Positions 16,601-24,671 are shown, counted from the first letter of the stretch. The stretch is 26,846 nt of DNA from Candidatus Halomonas stercoripullorum (GCA_019114645.1 DXFC01000242.1:1-26846), one strand, 5' to 3'. Notes: a model not told the origin generated them from the sequence alone. Program-made: numbers and translations.

Positions 16601-17658
16601 GGGATACGCAGGTTGGAAACGGTAAAGCCAGTGAGCCCCGCCTTGGGCTTGGCACCAATACCGGTGGCCCCTTCATCACGAATCTCGCCACCGGCACCGG
16701 TCGCGGCACCCGGGAAGGGCGCGATGGCGGTGGGGTGGTTGTGGGTTTCCACCTTCATCAGGATATGGATCGGCTCGTGCTGTGCACCATAGACGGCACG
16801 TTCGGCGGCCTTGCCGGTCAGGGGTGCGGCAAAAAAGCGCCCTGCCTCACTGCCCTCGATCACCGCCGCGTTATCGCTGTAGGCCGAGAGGATGCCTTCA
16901 GGCGATGCCTGGGAAGTGTTCTTGATCATCTTGAACAACGAATGGCTCTGCGCTTCGCCGTCGATGACCCAATCGGCATTGAAGATCTTATGCCGGCAAT
17001 GCTCGGAGTTGGCCTGGGCGAACATCATCAGCTCGACATCAGTGGGGTTGCGTCCGAGCTCACCAAACGCCTCGACCAGATAGTCGATTTCATCCTCGGC
17101 CAGCGCCAGGCCCAGGGCGACATTGGCCTCTTCCAGCGCAACCCGCCCGCCTTGCAGGATATCCACCTGGCCCAACGGAGCCGGCTCGTGATGCGCAAAC
17201 AGGCGAGCGGCATCAGAAGCATCGGCCAGCACTGTTTCCGTCATGCGGTCGTGCAGTGTTTCCACCATCGCGGTAAACGCGGCTTCCGACATGGGAGCCT
17301 TCAGTTTTACGCGATAGGCGATGCCGCGTTCGATCCGGCGCACCTTGGCAAGACCGCAGTTATGCGCAATATCCGTGGCCTTGGATGACCACGGTGACTG
17401 GGTGCCGATGCGTGGCACCACCAGGAACAGCTGGCCCTCGGTCTGTTCGCCAACCGCTCCGGACTCACGCTTGACCCCGTAGTCGAGCAGCTGATTCAGC
17501 AGGTTCAATTCGTCATCTGCCAGCGTGTCGGCATGATCCACAAAATGAACATAATCGGCGTGCAGGGACTCGACCTCGGGAATCCGCGCGCGCAGGGCAG
17601 CCAGCAGCTTATCGTGACGGAAGGCGGAAAGGGCGGGCGCGCCTCGAAGTTCGAGCAT
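13687..17658 (-). CDS. purL: Phosphoribosylformylglycinamidine synthase, single-chain
   Basis: PurL converts FGAR, glutamine and ATP to FGAM in purine synthesis. This is the large single-chain form of 1323 residues (E. coli about 1295), with an N-terminal domain, paired synthetase domains (for example VETHNHPTAIAPFPGAATG, GGYGNIRE, DVGAGGLSNALPELV, HDRSDGGLL) and a C-terminal class I glutaminase. The glutaminase triad is C1163 (GVCNGCQML) with H1288 and E1290 (MPHPERV). I chose the ATG at 17658 (MLELRGAPALSAFR), which matches the E. coli start and has AGAGG nine bases upstream, rather than the ATG at 17718. A run of acidic residues (about 803-818, ESEAGEASGEADEK) is inserted after SMRTAWQE. 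It is divergent from mltF, as in E. coli. Confidence 0.97.
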   Translation of the reverse strand: MLELRGAPALSAFRHDKLLAALRARIPEVESLHADYVHFVDHADTLADDELNLLNQLLDYGVKRESGAVGEQTEGQLFLVVPRIGTQSPWSSKATDIAHNCGLAKVRRIERGIAYRVKLKAPMSEAAFTAMVETLHDRMTETVLADASDAARLFAHHEPAPLGQVDILQGGRVALEEANVALGLALAEDEIDYLVEAFGELGRNPTDVELMMFAQANSEHCRHKIFNADWVIDGEAQSHSLFKMIKNTSQASPEGILSAYSDNAAVIEGSEAGRFFAAPLTGKAAERAVYGAQHEPIHILMKVETHNHPTAIAPFPGAATGAGGEIRDEGATGIGAKPKAGLTGFTVSNLRIPEFVQPWEAFDYGKPERMQSALAIMLEGPIGGAAFNNEFGRPNLTGYFRTYEQDTLGANGIERRGYHKPIMLAGGYGNIRENHVQKREIPVGGKLIVLGGPAMLIGLGGGAASSMASGVSSADLDFASVQRGNAEIERRAQEVIDRCWALGEANPIRFIHDVGAGGLSNALPELVKDGNRGGRFELRDIPNAEPGMSPLEIWCNEAQERYVLAVAEEDLATFDALCARERCPYAVVGEATEAHYLEVRDGHFEAQAVTTQPVSLPMSLLFGKAPKMVREFQRESLELPGVMLDNLDLREAMERVLRLPTVASKSFLITIGDRSITGMVARDQMVGPWQVPVADVAVTTASYDTHAGEAMAMGERPPVALIEPAASARLAVAETITNLAAAPIARLSDIKLSANWMSAADHVGENQALYDAVHAVGMELCPELGIAIPVGKDSMSMRTAWQEESEAGEASGEADEKSVTSPLSLVVTGFAPVTDAMRTLTPQINLEQDESDLLLIDLGGGQNRLGGSALAQVYGQLGDECPDLDDPEDLKAFFAVIQGLNADGKLLAYHDRSDGGLLVTLLEMAFAAHAGLEIKLDWLIDEPTQAVEALFAEELGAVIQVNREHTAEVLAQFAAAGIETCGVIARPRYDDQVRVTLFEEPLLETTRLLAQRTWAETSYRLQALRDNPDCAKSEFDSLLDGRDPGLSATPSFDINEDIAAPFINTARPAVAILREQGVNGHLEMAWAFHHAGFEAVDVHMSDILEGRVTLDGFKGLAACGGFSYGDVLGAGGGWAKSVLFNPRAREQFATFFQRDDSFSLGVCNGCQMLAQLKELIPGAEDWPRFVRNESEQFEARVSMVQVEDSPSILLAGMEGSRLPIAVAHGEGRAEFRDSAHLRGMQGSAQVALRYVDNYGQVTTHYPANPNGSPSGITGLTTPDGRVTIMMPHPERVVRAVTNSWRPDDWTEDGAWLRLFRNARVWVG

Positions 17659-17810
17659 GTCTTGAAGCCTCTGAGCAAACGGAGGAAGGGCCGCACACAG
17701 GGCGGCGAAAGGCGCCATGATACTTGAAGCGGAGACGGGACGAAATCCGGCAGGTGACAGCCGCCTGGCTTACGGCTATGGTGGAGCCCTCATCGCCGAC
17801 CAACATTTGC
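17659..17810. promoter_or_regulatory. Divergent region between purL and mltF
   Basis: This is about 150 bases between the chosen starts. A GCAAACGG (17675-17682) recalls half of an E. coli PurR box, but the other half is missing. The mltF start may lie inside this region (ATG at 17778). I see no convincing promoter. Confidence 0.2.
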
Positions 17811-19274
17811 ATGTTCAAGCTTGCACATCCTGTTCTGCTGAGCCGCCTGCGCCTGGCCGTCTTATGGCTGCTGGGGCTTTTTCTGTGCCTGGCCCCCTAT
17901 CGCCACTTTCAGCCCGCCAGCGGCCTATTGGAAGCGATACACGCCCGCGATTTCATCAGCTTCCATACTCGCAACACTCCGACGACCTACTATGAAGGTC
18001 GCCACGGCCCCACCGGTTTCGAATATGAACTGATGCGTGGTTTCGCTGGGTTTCTCGACGTCAGCCTGACTCTCGATTCCAGCCATCACATTCATAGTGC
18101 GCTGGAGGCGGTACGCCAAGAAGGGGATCTGGCCGCTGCCGCCCTGCCGCTCGACCTGACACAACCCGGCATCATCTACAGCCGCCCCATCATGGAGTTG
18201 CAACCGCTGCTGGTCTATCGCCGTGGCCTGCCACCAGTTAATGATATTGGCGATCTGCCAGGTCTTACCATCGGTACCATTCGCGGTTCAGGTACTGACC
18301 ATGAACTCAGAGAACTGCAGAACGAATACCCCAAGCTGAGTTGGCAAGAGTCATCCGAAGTCGAAGTCGCCGAACTGCTGAGCCAGGTAGAAAACGGCAG
18401 CCTGGACGCAGCGGTGGTGTTCGATCATCAGTTTCGCATCAACCGCATCTTCTTTCCCGGCGTGGAGCGCGGCTTTCCGCTAGGCAACCCGCTGACCATG
18501 GTTTGGGCGTTTCCCGCCAAGAACGGCCTGACGCTGCAACAAACCGCCAACCACTTCCTGACTCGACTGCAGCAGGAGGGAGAGCTCGACGAACTCTATC
18601 TACGCCACTTCGGCCATGACGACTATCTGGAATATGTGGGTGCCCGGGTCTTTATCGAACACGTCAACCGGCGCCTGCCCCGCTATACCGAACTGTTCCG
18701 CGAAGCGGCCCGTAACACCGGCTTCGACTGGAAGCTACTCGCCGCGCTGGGTTATCAGGAGTCGCACTGGGACCCGGAGGCCACCTCACCGACCGGTGTG
18801 CGCGGCTTGATGATGCTGACCCTGCCAACTGCCGAAGAAATGGGGGTAAGTGACCGCCTCGATCCGGCCCAGAGCATACATGGTGGAGCCGGCTACTTGC
18901 GTCAAATCAAAGATCGCTTGCCTGACACTATTCAGGGAGAAGACCGGCTCTATATGGCCATGGCGGCTTACAATGTGGGGCTGGGGCATTTGTATGACGC
19001 ACGCCGGATCGCCGAAGAAACGGGGGGCAACCCCGACCTCTGGGAAGATGTGCGCGAAGCCCTGCCGCTACTGCAGAAACGCGAATGGCACAGCAAGACC
19101 CGCCACGGCTATGCACGCGGCGGCGAGCCTGTCATCTACGTGCGTAACATTCGTCGCTATTACGAAATCCTGACCTACGTCAACCGCTCCCAGCAGCAGT
19201 ATCTGCAACTCAACGAGCTGAATGGCGAACAGGGTGAGCCGCCCCTTTTCGATATTATCTCGCCCTTGAATTAA
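17811..19274 (+). CDS. mltF: Membrane-bound lytic transglycosylase F
   Basis: MltF cleaves peptidoglycan between MurNAc and GlcNAc, releasing anhydromuropeptides, at the inner face of the outer membrane. The 487-residue protein has an N-terminal hydrophobic segment (about residues 10-28), a solute-binding-protein-like domain (about 45-270) with FEYELMRGFAGFLDV, and an SLT domain from about 290. The catalytic glutamate is E317 in GYQESHWDPEATSPTGVRGLMML, and AAYNVGLGHLYDAR follows. I chose the ATG at 17811 because it begins the signal-like segment as in E. coli; the ATG at 17778 would add 11 residues and neither has a clear ribosome site. It is divergent from purL and converges on tadA 14 bases away, the same order as in E. 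coli. Confidence 0.92.
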   Translation: MFKLAHPVLLSRLRLAVLWLLGLFLCLAPYRHFQPASGLLEAIHARDFISFHTRNTPTTYYEGRHGPTGFEYELMRGFAGFLDVSLTLDSSHHIHSALEAVRQEGDLAAAALPLDLTQPGIIYSRPIMELQPLLVYRRGLPPVNDIGDLPGLTIGTIRGSGTDHELRELQNEYPKLSWQESSEVEVAELLSQVENGSLDAAVVFDHQFRINRIFFPGVERGFPLGNPLTMVWAFPAKNGLTLQQTANHFLTRLQQEGELDELYLRHFGHDDYLEYVGARVFIEHVNRRLPRYTELFREAARNTGFDWKLLAALGYQESHWDPEATSPTGVRGLMMLTLPTAEEMGVSDRLDPAQSIHGGAGYLRQIKDRLPDTIQGEDRLYMAMAAYNVGLGHLYDARRIAEETGGNPDLWEDVREALPLLQKREWHSKTRHGYARGGEPVIYVRNIRRYYEILTYVNRSQQQYLQLNELNGEQGEPPLFDIISPLN

Positions 19275-19288
19275 GTGGCGCGCACCCC

Positions 19289-19741
19289 CTAGCGTCGAGC
19301 CTCGAAAAACGTCTTGAGCAGCTGCGCTGCACGGGCCGCCAGCACACCACCCTCCACCTCGACACGGTGGTTGTGCCACGGCTGGTCAATGAGGTTGGCT
19401 TTTGACTCCACCATGCCGGTACGCGGCTCGGCAGCACCATACACCAGTCGTGCGATACGCGCGTGGATAATCGCCCCGGTACACATCAGACAAGGCTCCA
19501 GGGTGACGAACAACGTGCAGCCATCGAGGCGATAATTACCCAGCTGAGCAGCGGCGGCTCGCAGTGCGCGGATTTCAGCATGCGCGCTGGGATCCTGCCC
19601 CGTAATCGGGGCATTGAAGCCGGTACCGATCACTTCCCCTGCCGCATTTACCACCACGGCCCCTACCGGGACTTCACCGGCTGCCAACCCTGCGCGGGCC
19701 TGATCGAGAGCCCGATGCATATAGAATTCGTCACTGCGCAT
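19289..19741 (-). CDS. tadA: tRNA-specific adenosine deaminase
   Basis: TadA deaminates the wobble adenosine of tRNA-Arg(ACG) to inosine, an essential step for reading CGC and CGA codons. The 150-residue protein has zinc-site residues H54 and catalytic E56 (in HAEIRAL) and C84 and C87 (in EPCLMCTGAIIHARI). The segment VPVGAVVV is also typical. I chose the ATG at 19741 (MRSDEFYMHRALDQA) because GGAG lies nine bases upstream; the open frame continues to 19789 without similarity. It converges on mltF and is divergent from tesB across 80 bases. Confidence 0.94.
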   Translation of the reverse strand: MRSDEFYMHRALDQARAGLAAGEVPVGAVVVNAAGEVIGTGFNAPITGQDPSAHAEIRALRAAAAQLGNYRLDGCTLFVTLEPCLMCTGAIIHARIARLVYGAAEPRTGMVESKANLIDQPWHNHRVEVEGGVLAARAAQLLKTFFEARR

Positions 19742-19821
19742 CAGCGCTGACTCCGTTATGCTACAAAAAACAAGCGTATGATTTTTCAATAACCGTTACG
19801 CATCGCTCTTGAGGAAGTTTC

Positions 19822-20652
19822 ATGACCGACGCCCTGAACACACTCGTTGCCCTGCTCAGTCTGGAAAAGATCGAGGAGAACCTGTTTCGCGGCGGTAGCC
19901 AAGACCTGGGACTACCGCAGCTATTCGGTGGCCAGGTACTTGGCCAGGCGTTGGCCGCTGCCACGCGTACGGTGGAAGCCAAGCGCCACGCGCACTCGCT
20001 GCATGGTTACTTCCTGCGCCCCGGCGACCCGCATCGCCCAGTAGTCTATCAGGTCGATGCCGTGCGCGATGGTGGCAGTTTCACCACTCGCCGCGTCACC
20101 GCCATTCAAAAAGGGCGCCCGATCTTCTTTTGCAGTGCCTCTTTCCACGGCCCGGAAGAGAGCCTCGCCCATCAAATGGCCATCCCTGATGTCATGCTCC
20201 CCGAAGCCCTGGAGCATGACCCCAGTGCGCAAATGGAGCGCTTCCCCGGCCACCCGATCGAGTTTCTGCACCTAGGCGATGAAGCCGAGCCAGGCCAGCC
20301 CGCACGCAAACGGCTGTGGTTCCGGCTCACCGGCGAACTGGCTGACGATCCCGCCCTGCACCGTTACCTGCTCGCCTACAGCTCCGATTTCAATCTGTTG
20401 ATGACCTCGTTGGTCCCCCATGGCATTACCTATCGCGACCCCCAACTGCAGATCGCCAGCCTCGATCATGCCTTGTGGTTTCACCATGACGTCAAAGTCA
20501 ACGACTGGCTCCTCTACGACATGGATAGCCCCTGGGCCGGCAGTGCCCGCGGTTTCACTCGCGGCAGTATCTACGACCGCAGTGGCCGACTGGTAGCCTC
20601 CACCGCACAAGAGGGCCTGACACGGTTGCGTGACTCTCAAGCTCGCTCATGA
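19822..20652 (+). CDS. tesB: Acyl-CoA thioesterase II
   Basis: TesB hydrolyses medium- and long-chain acyl-CoA to free fatty acid and CoA in the cytoplasm. The 276-residue protein is a double hot-dog enzyme. The N-terminal half has GGQVLGQALAAA and LHGYFLRPGDP, and the C-terminal half has SLDHALWFH with D215 as the expected catalytic aspartate and STAQEGLTR with Q263 as the expected catalytic glutamine. The threonine that completes the E. coli triad lies in a segment reading YDMDSPWAGSARG here, so a serine may replace it. The start has GAGGAAG seven bases upstream. It stands alone on the plus strand, with a large hairpin downstream. Confidence 0.93.
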   Translation: MTDALNTLVALLSLEKIEENLFRGGSQDLGLPQLFGGQVLGQALAAATRTVEAKRHAHSLHGYFLRPGDPHRPVVYQVDAVRDGGSFTTRRVTAIQKGRPIFFCSASFHGPEESLAHQMAIPDVMLPEALEHDPSAQMERFPGHPIEFLHLGDEAEPGQPARKRLWFRLTGELADDPALHRYLLAYSSDFNLLMTSLVPHGITYRDPQLQIASLDHALWFHHDVKVNDWLLYDMDSPWAGSARGFTRGSIYDRSGRLVASTAQEGLTRLRDSQARS

Positions 20653-20690
20653 AGAAAAACCTTCCGGCATAGCCAAGCTCTGATACCCGG

Positions 20691-20731
20691 CAGTCTTGGT
20701 GCGGCGACGTGTCATCGCCACGCCAAGACTG
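20691..20731 (+). terminator. Large hairpin downstream of tesB
   Basis: Two 17-base arms (20691-20707 and 20715-20731) beginning CAGTCTTGG and ending CCAAGACTG flank a 7-base loop. Sixteen positions can pair, one as a U-G wobble, with one C-A mismatch. It starts 38 bases after the tesB stop and has no T tract directly behind it. A second weaker AAAAGC/GCTTTT stem follows at about 20745-20770. The pair may form the 3' end of tesB mRNA; a structured leader for the next gene is the alternative. Confidence 0.5.
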
Positions 20732-20866
20732 TCTTCGAAGTCAGAAAAGCAGTGTCGCGAAGAAGCTTTTGTCAATTTAAACCGTACGTTTTGTTAACGT
20801 TGAGTTGCGCGTCTCGCTTTCTCCCGCCAAGCTATAAACCACACTGGTTCACATACAGGCAACGCC
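20732..20866. promoter_or_regulatory. Upstream region of the MgtC/DUF4010 gene
   Basis: This AT-richer stretch (GTCAATTTAAACCGTACG, then TTGTTAACGTTGAG) contains TATAAA close to the next gene, but no -35 box at a standard distance. It is the likely promoter region of the gene starting at 20867. Confidence 0.25.
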
Positions 20867-22144
20867 ATGGACGGGATTGCCAACGATGTCCTGAACGAAC
20901 ACGCGATGCTTGCACGTCTGGCAGTCGCGCTGCTGCTGGGCATGCTGATCGGCATAGAGCGTGGCTGGGTCGCGCGGGAACGCGAGTCGGGTGAACGTGT
21001 CGCCGGGGTGCGCACCCACGCACTGGTTGGCCTGTTCGGCGGCGTTGCCGCCCTGCTCGCGGAAGTCCTCACCAGCTGGGCTTTTCCGCTCATCTTTTTC
21101 GCCGTGGCGGGCATCGCCCTGGTTGGTTATCGCGCCCGCATGGACCAGAGCGGTGACTACAGCATCACAGGGTTGATCGGGCTATTGCTGACCTTCTGCT
21201 TCGGCGCCCTCGCCGTCGGGGTGGATATCGTGCTGGCCACCGCCTGCGCCGTGGTCACGGCACTTATCCTCGATAACAAGCGAGAGATCCACGGGCTGCT
21301 CAACAAACTGCAGGCCAACGAACTCGATGCCGGCCTGAAACTGTTGCTGATCAGCGTCGTGATGCTTCCTCTGCTACCTAATGAGGAAATGGGCCCGGGC
21401 GGGGTACTCAACCCCTACGAAATCTGGTGGCTAGTGGTGTTGATCGCTTCGATCTCGTTCATTGGGTATTTTGCCGTGCGTCTCGGCGGCACCGAGAAGG
21501 GCATTCTGTTCACCGGCCTGTTTGCCGGGCTCACCTCTTCCACCGCTCTCACCCTGCATTACTCTCGCCAGGCGAAGCAGGAACCGCAACTCGTGCCGAT
21601 GCTGGCTGCCGGCATTCTGCTGGCCTGTAGCACCATGCTACCGAGACTGCTTATTTACGCCGCGCTGATTCGTCCCACTCTGGTGACCTATCTATGGCTA
21701 CCGGTAGCCGCCATGGGAGTCGTGCTTTTCCTGCCGGCACTGTGGCTATGGTGGCGCCATCGAAGCAAGTTATCGGCCAATCAGCCCATGACGCAAAACC
21801 CGCTGGAGTTGAAGGCAGCGCTGACGCTTGGCACCCTGCTGGTGGTGATCATGTTGCTGGGCGAGTGGTTGCGTGAATGGCTCGGAAATGCCGGGATTTT
21901 TTTACTTGCCACCATCTCCGGAACCGCCGATGTGCATGCCGTCGCCATGTCGCTGAGCCGCATGGCCTCGGTTTCCATTGAGATGTCTGTCGCGGCATTA
22001 GGTATAGTCTTGGCCGCCTCGGTCAATAACCTGTTCAAATTGGTGTTTACCGCCACCGCCGGCAGCGTCCGCCTGACACGTTACATCGCTGTGCCGGTAC
22101 TGGCTTCGGCAGCCGTGGGATTGGCAACTGCCTGGTGGCTCTGA
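20867..22144 (+). CDS. MgtC/SapB family membrane protein with DUF4010 domain
   Basis: This 425-residue polytopic inner-membrane protein has an N-terminal MgtC/SapB-like part (about residues 15-140), marked by LARLAVALLLGMLIGIERGW, ERVAGVRTHALVGLFGGVAALL and YSITGLIGLLLTFCFGALAVG. The C-terminal DUF4010 part (about 180-425) contains FTGLFAGLTSSTAL, LHYSRQ and ISGTADVHAVAMSLSRMAS. About eleven to thirteen hydrophobic helices are visible. MgtC relatives are linked to magnesium limitation and ATP synthase regulation in pathogens, but this longer two-part form has no settled function. It is followed by nfo on the same strand after 76 bases, with no functional link apparent. Confidence 0.82.
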   Translation: MDGIANDVLNEHAMLARLAVALLLGMLIGIERGWVARERESGERVAGVRTHALVGLFGGVAALLAEVLTSWAFPLIFFAVAGIALVGYRARMDQSGDYSITGLIGLLLTFCFGALAVGVDIVLATACAVVTALILDNKREIHGLLNKLQANELDAGLKLLLISVVMLPLLPNEEMGPGGVLNPYEIWWLVVLIASISFIGYFAVRLGGTEKGILFTGLFAGLTSSTALTLHYSRQAKQEPQLVPMLAAGILLACSTMLPRLLIYAALIRPTLVTYLWLPVAAMGVVLFLPALWLWWRHRSKLSANQPMTQNPLELKAALTLGTLLVVIMLLGEWLREWLGNAGIFLLATISGTADVHAVAMSLSRMASVSIEMSVAALGIVLAASVNNLFKLVFTATAGSVRLTRYIAVPVLASAAVGLATAWWL

Positions 22145-22220
22145 GCCTGGCTCTGCCGGGGTCATGCACGTCATGCTATCGTTATGGCCACCACAGATCC
22201 TCACGACTACGGAGAAACAG

Positions 22221-23066
22221 ATGAAATATATCGGTGCCCATGTCAGTGCCGCCGGCGGGCCCGATCAGGCCGTGCTACGCGCCGTCGAGATCGGCGCTGA
22301 CGCTTTCGCCCTGTTCACCAAAAACCAGCGCCAGTGGAAAGCCAAGCCACTGGAGGAAGCCACCATCGAGGCCTTCCGCAATGCCTGTCGCGAACACGGC
22401 TTCGGTCCTGGGCAGATCCTGCCCCACGACAGCTACTTGATCAATCTGGGCCATCCGGATCAGGCAGGGCTAGAGAAATCACGCGCCGCCTTCCTTGACG
22501 AGATGCAACGCTGTGAACAGCTCGGACTGACACTGCTCAACTTCCACCCGGGCAGCCATCTCAAGAAGATCAGTGAAAGCGACTGTCTCAGCCGCATAGC
22601 CGAATCGGTCAATCTCGCCCTGGCCGACACCAAGAGCGTTGTTGCGGTTATCGAGAACACCGCGGGACAAGGCACCAACCTGGGCTGGCGCTTTGAACAC
22701 CTGGCGGAAATCATTGAGCAGGTTGATGATAAATCACGGGTGGGCGTCTGTATCGACACCTGTCACGCCTTTGCCGCCGGCTATGACCTGCGCACACCGG
22801 AAGCCTGCACCGCCACGCTGGACGAGTTCGGCAAGGTGGTGGGATTCGAGTACTTGCGCGGCATGCACCTCAACGATGCCAAGAGCGAGCTCGCCAGCCG
22901 CGTCGACCGTCATCATAGTCTGGGGAAAGGCAATATTGGGCTAGACGCCTTTACTACCATCATGCGCGATCCACGCATCGACGGGATACCGATGGTGCTG
23001 GAAACCATCGAACCCGCGATCTGGGCCGAGGAGATCGCCTGGCTGCGCAGCCAGGCGACTGAATAA
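22221..23066 (+). CDS. nfo: Endonuclease IV
   Basis: Nfo is an AP endonuclease of base-excision repair that incises abasic sites and oxidatively damaged 3' ends. The 281-residue protein is a TIM barrel with the three-zinc site fully conserved: H69, H109, E145, D179, H182, H216, D229, H231 and E261, at the same numbers as in E. coli. Signature segments are LTLLNFHPG, VIENTAGQGTNLG, GVCIDTCHAFAAGYDL and GMHLNDAKSE. I chose the ATG at 22221 (MKYIGAHVSAAGG) because GGAG lies eight bases upstream and it matches the family start. It converges on the cytochrome b561 gene, with only five bases between stops. Confidence 0.97.
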   Translation: MKYIGAHVSAAGGPDQAVLRAVEIGADAFALFTKNQRQWKAKPLEEATIEAFRNACREHGFGPGQILPHDSYLINLGHPDQAGLEKSRAAFLDEMQRCEQLGLTLLNFHPGSHLKKISESDCLSRIAESVNLALADTKSVVAVIENTAGQGTNLGWRFEHLAEIIEQVDDKSRVGVCIDTCHAFAAGYDLRTPEACTATLDEFGKVVGFEYLRGMHLNDAKSELASRVDRHHSLGKGNIGLDAFTTIMRDPRIDGIPMVLETIEPAIWAEEIAWLRSQATE

Positions 23067-23071
23067 CCCCA

Positions 23072-23602
23072 TCAGAGCATGCGCTGCAGTACTCCATCTT
23101 TTTTAGCGAAGTGGTGCACAAACGCCATACCCGCATGGCCAATGATCATGAGCAGCAGCAACCAGGCGACCGGCGAGTGGAGAGTGCCGCCGAAGCTGGA
23201 CAGCCAAGGAATTTCATCTCCACCGGCAATCAACTCGACACCAAACGCGGTGAGGCCATAACCGCCACCAATCAGGATGCTGATGCCGGTAACAGGCATC
23301 AGCAGCATGGCCAGGTAGAGCAAGCCATGCCCTGCCTTGGCCAGCTTGCCTGCCACGCCCGGGTCCACCACATCGGGACGCTCATGGCGTTTGATCACCG
23401 CCCAGACGATACGCAGCACAGCCAGCAACAGCAGCAGGGTACCGATGGACACATGCCAGGGAACCAGCGTCTCACCCACCCAGTGCTCGCCATCGTTGAT
23501 GCGGTCAAAAATTTTCAGCAGTTGCCAGACGATCAAAAATCCCATGCCCCAATGCAACCAGCGGGAAATCGTACCGTAACGCTGCTTGGTATCACTATTC
23601 AT
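23072..23602 (-). CDS. Cytochrome b561 family membrane protein
   Basis: This 176-residue four-helix diheme cytochrome belongs to the bacterial CybB/YodB/YceJ family, thought to pass electrons from quinol in the inner membrane. Hydrophobic helices lie at about 16-30, 47-70, 90-112 and 143-165. Histidines in the typical positions are H17 (RWLHWGMG), H50 (VPWHVSIG), H142 (TLHSPVAW) and H156 (IGHAGMAFVHHF). In E. coli CybB acts as a superoxide:ubiquinone oxidoreductase; whether this member does so is unknown. AAGGAAGG lies just upstream of the ATG. The region upstream contains a GACAG-AA-CTGTC dyad at about 23664-23675. Confidence 0.88.
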   Translation of the reverse strand: MNSDTKQRYGTISRWLHWGMGFLIVWQLLKIFDRINDGEHWVGETLVPWHVSIGTLLLLLAVLRIVWAVIKRHERPDVVDPGVAGKLAKAGHGLLYLAMLLMPVTGISILIGGGYGLTAFGVELIAGGDEIPWLSSFGGTLHSPVAWLLLLMIIGHAGMAFVHHFAKKDGVLQRML

Positions 23603-23719
23603 CGAGCCTTCCTTTTCAGTCTTCTTGGATCAGACATTCTTCCATATAAACATGGCTAAATGCTGACAGAACTGTCCTGCATCAACCAGTGCCTGTGCAC
23701 CTACCTCGCTTATTCAGCG

Positions 23720-24553
23720 TCAGCCGAAACGGTACGCTGAAATCGTGGTTTGCATGACCCGCTCCGAATAAACCCTGCGGCCCGCCGACTCACCGCCGGC
23801 ACCGGCTGCCACCAGCAACGGAATCAAATGCTCTTCATGGCCTGGCGGATGACAGTCATAGGCATGGGGTGCCTGGTTCCAGTTTTGCAGCAGCGTATCG
23901 CGCTGTGACTGGGGGCTCTCCACCGCAGCGGTCAGCCAGTCATCAAACGCCGCAGAGAGCGGTGTGTAACGCGGGTCACCGTAACCGCGCATGTTGTGAA
24001 AGCTCATGCCACTGCCGACGATCAACACCCCCTCATCACGCAATGCTTCCAGTGCACGTCCGGCTTGCAGATGGGCGTCGGGGGCCAGATCTTTACGCAG
24101 CGAGAGCTGGATCACCGGAATTTCCGCTTTCGGAAACATCAGCTTGAGGGGAATGAACATACCGTGGTCATAGCCACGCTCGGCATCAATCACGGCTTCC
24201 AGTCCTGCCTGTTCCAACCGCTGCGCCACTTGCTCGGCCAGCGCCGGGCTGCCAGGAGCAGGATAGGTCAGCTCATAGGTGTGCGGCGGAAACCCCTGGT
24301 AGTCATAAATCAGTGGCGGTTGTGTATGGCCGGTAATACTGAACTGCGGTGTCATCCAATGTGCCGACACCGAAACGATGGCGCTGGGCCGCACCGGCAG
24401 CGTCTCTGCTACGCCTTCGAGAAAACTGCGCATCTGGGTCCAGGTATCCGCCGGGTTCCAGTCCATGAAGAAGCACGGCCCCGCCCCATGGGGAATAAAT
24501 AGCACCGGCATGCGCTGAGCGTTTGGTGTCACGGTACGGTTATCACTGGGCAT
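23720..24553 (-). CDS. LigB-type extradiol dioxygenase (YgiD/DODA family)
   Basis: This is a metal-dependent ring-opening dioxygenase of the LigB superfamily, close to E. coli YgiD and plant DOPA dioxygenase. The 277-residue protein has H22 (FIPHGAGPCFFMDW), H65 (VSAHWMT), H130 (RGYDHGMFIPL) and H239 (PPGHEEHLIPL) as the likely metal and catalytic residues. E. coli YgiD cleaves L-DOPA; the physiological substrate here is unknown. I chose the ATG at 24553 because AGAGGA lies six bases upstream. It is divergent from a LysR gene across 118 bases holding a perfect dyad and a promoter with a weak -35 box, so it is probably controlled by that regulator. Confidence 0.9.
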   Translation of the reverse strand: MPSDNRTVTPNAQRMPVLFIPHGAGPCFFMDWNPADTWTQMRSFLEGVAETLPVRPSAIVSVSAHWMTPQFSITGHTQPPLIYDYQGFPPHTYELTYPAPGSPALAEQVAQRLEQAGLEAVIDAERGYDHGMFIPLKLMFPKAEIPVIQLSLRKDLAPDAHLQAGRALEALRDEGVLIVGSGMSFHNMRGYGDPRYTPLSAAFDDWLTAAVESPQSQRDTLLQNWNQAPHAYDCHPPGHEEHLIPLLVAAGAGGESAGRRVYSERVMQTTISAYRFG

Positions 24554-24583
24554 GGTGTGTCCTCTGGCTAAATTCATGTCCAG

Positions 24584-24612
24584 AGTATAGATTAACGACT
24601 AAAAAGGGATAA
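24584..24612 (-). promoter_or_regulatory. Candidate activator-dependent promoter of the dioxygenase gene
   Basis: On the minus strand a weak -35 box TTATCC (24612-24607), a 17-base spacer and a good -10 box TATACT (24589-24584) predict a start near 24577, which gives a leader of about 24 bases. The poor -35 box and a dyad at about -66 fit LysR-type activation. Confidence 0.5.
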
Positions 24613-24633
24613 CCGGCACAAAAAAGAAAACAC

Positions 24634-24652
24634 TTCGTACTAATAGTACGAA
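24634..24652. promoter_or_regulatory. Probable LysR operator
   Basis: TTCGTACT (24634-24641) and AGTACGAA (24645-24652) are perfect 8-bp arms around AAT. The site contains the T-N11-A pattern of LysR-type recognition sites. Its centre at 24643 is about -66 from the predicted dioxygenase start and 29 bases before the lysR ATG, a position fitting both activation of the former and autoregulation of the latter. Confidence 0.65.
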
Positions 24653-24671
24653 ATAAAAGTAAGGAAAGAGG

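Noticed and set aside
15823..17388. A 521-codon open frame antisense to purL
   Set aside because: It lies wholly within purL, has no recognisable family text and arises from the GC-rich codon bias of the real gene.
17675..17682. GCAAACGG upstream of purL resembling a PurR half-site
   Set aside because: Only half of the palindromic E. coli box is present, and chance matches of this length are common.
23664..23675. GACAG-AA-CTGTC dyad upstream of the cytochrome b561 gene, considered as a LexA-like operator
   Set aside because: Spacing does not fit the CTG-N10-CAG pattern, and five-base arms are weak evidence.
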